Origin: Enterococcus hirae ATCC 9790
GTDB taxonomy: Bacteria; Bacillota; Bacilli; Lactobacillales; Enterococcaceae
Direction: 5' to 3'
Assembly (NCBI RefSeq): GCF_000271405.2
Contig: NC_018081.1
Location: forward strand, 1,650,252-1,714,251
Length of the DNA: 64,000 nucleotides
Shown: piece by piece, positions 63,102 to 64,000 of the stretch
Numbering within the stretch: position 1 is the stretch's first letter
Layout: the number at the start of each line of letters is the position of its first letter
Notes under the pieces: model-generated
Told to the model about the DNA's origin: nothing
Databases searched by the model: none
The model's input: the letters and a program-made list of their open reading frames with translations, nothing else
Made by a program: the position numbers and the translations under genes

Positions 63102-64000
63102 ATGGCAGAAGTTGTAAAAGTAAGCCAATTAGTAGAAAAATTATCATTAGAAATAGTGACTGGTGATGAAAAGAGTTTGGAGCGTGTTATCGTAACTGGT
63201 GACATCTCAAGACCTGGTTTAGAATTGACCGGTTATTTTAATTATTATTCACATGATCGTTTACAATTATTTGGGAGCAAAGAGATTAGCTTTGCTGAAC
63301 GGATGATGCCGGAAGAAAGACTGATGATCATGAGAAGATTGTGCAGTGAGGATATGCCAGCATTCATTATTTCTCGGGGGCTTCCAGCTTCTGAAGAAAT
63401 GATTCAAGCAGCCAACGAATACGGTATGGCTGTCTTACGTTCACCAATCTCCACATCACGTTTGCTTGGAGAATTATCTAGTTATTTAGATGGTCGTTTA
63501 GCTCCTAGAACGAGCGTTCATGGTGTGCTAGTCGATGTTTATGGGTTAGGTGTACTCATTCAAGGGGATAGCGGAATTGGTAAGAGTGAAACCGCATTAG
63601 AATTAATCAAACGTGGTCATCGCCTGATTGCTGATGACCGAGTAGATGTTTATCAACAAGATGAACTGACAGTCATTGGTGAACCACCAAAAATCTTAGA
63701 ACACTTGATAGAGATCAGAGGGATCGGAATCATTGATGTCATGAACTTGTTTGGAGCAAGTGCTGTCCGTGGTTCAATGCAAGTGCAGTTAGCCGTTTAT
63801 TTAGAAGCCTGGGCGAAGGACAAAAAATATGATCGACTAGGTTCTGAAGATACTTCTGTGGAAATTGCAGAAGTGGGGATTCCACAAATAAAAATACCTG
63901 TCAAAACTGGACGAAACGTGGCCATCATCATCGAAGTCGCAGCAATGAATTTCCGAGCAAAAACGATGGGATTTGATGCAACAAAAACGTTTGAAGAAAG
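63102..64000 (+). CDS. hprK: HPr kinase/phosphorylase, C-terminus cut by window edge
   Basis: The first 299 residues of about 311 are present. HprK phosphorylates Ser46 of HPr and so switches on CcpA catabolite repression. It shows Walker [10 protein letters not shown] (155-163), the HPrK signature [15 protein letters not shown] (about 204-218) and [23 protein letters not shown] lies 10 bases upstream. Its presence fits the cre sites noted upstream of PTS genes in this window. Confidence 0.96.
   Translation, partial: MAEVVKVSQLVEKLSLEIVTGDEKSLERVIVTGDISRPGLELTGYFNYYSHDRLQLFGSKEISFAERMMPEERLMIMRRLCSEDMPAFIISRGLPASEEMIQAANEYGMAVLRSPISTSRLLGELSSYLDGRLAPRTSVHGVLVDVYGLGVLIQGDSGIGKSETALELIKRGHRLIADDRVDVYQQDELTVIGEPPKILEHLIEIRGIGIIDVMNLFGASAVRGSMQVQLAVYLEAWAKDKKYDRLGSEDTSVEIAEVGIPQIKIPVKTGRNVAIIIEVAAMNFRAKTMGFDATKTFEE

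Overview
The window reads as a low-GC Gram-positive chromosome, almost certainly Enterococcus and probably close to the E. faecium/hirae/mundtii group. The basis is gene content and order recalled from the genus: a cggR-gap-pgk-tpiA-eno glycolytic cluster without gpm, an F1Fo ATPase operon without atpI, a SigV/RsiV pair, duplicated pstB, a liaXYZ cluster next to hprK, and the comFA/comFC-hpf-secA-prfB-ftsEX block. No search was run, so the species is an inference. Most of the window is core genome.

Layout. 1-1.1 kb: tail of an ECF sigma factor and its RsiV-like anti-sigma factor. 1.26-1.5 kb: a MITE-like repeat. 1.7-7.2 kb: a GntR-controlled catabolic locus with an M20 dipeptidase, a glycosylasparaginase-type hydrolase, PTS IIB and IIC, and a short GrdB-like protein. 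7.5-8.1 kb: a secreted orphan. 8.3-15.7 kb: tRNA-Arg, rpoN and the glycolytic cluster. 16-20 kb: an esterase, an M20 deacylase, and a nucleoside hydrolase with an ECF S component. 20.3-26 kb: an alpha/beta hydrolase, a GNAT protein, then secG-est-rnr-smpB. 26.3-32.9 kb: atpBEFHAGDC. 33.1-35.8 kb: a decayed AT-rich accessory insertion between atpC and the DUF1146-murA-epuA genes. 38-40.1 kb: yidD, a GNAT protein, a ROK kinase and a DUF2969 protein. 40.2-43.2 kb: tRNA-Tyr and tRNA-Gln, a small orphan, a second GntR regulator, yigZ, a DUF7662-like protein and an orphan PTS IIB. 43.4-51.8 kb: comFA, comFC, hpf, secA, prfB (programmed frameshift) and ftsEX. 51.9-52.3 kb: a second, inverted copy of the MITE. 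52.5-59.3 kb: cls and pstS-pstC-pstA-pstB1-pstB2-phoU. 59.6-64 kb: a membrane protein with an internal TGA, liaX-liaY-liaZ, and the start of hprK.

Working together. The 1.7-7.2 kb genes look like a self-contained import-and-cleavage route for a sugar-amino acid or sugar-peptide conjugate. Paired palindromic operators (AGTATATACT, 14 bp apart) precede both of its transcription units. This is the best candidate for an under-described system here.

Data quality. At least nine one-base homopolymer indels break otherwise conserved reading frames, including the housekeeping gene rnr. Most are better explained by sequencing or assembly error than by biology, so the broken genes here should be rechecked before being called pseudogenes.
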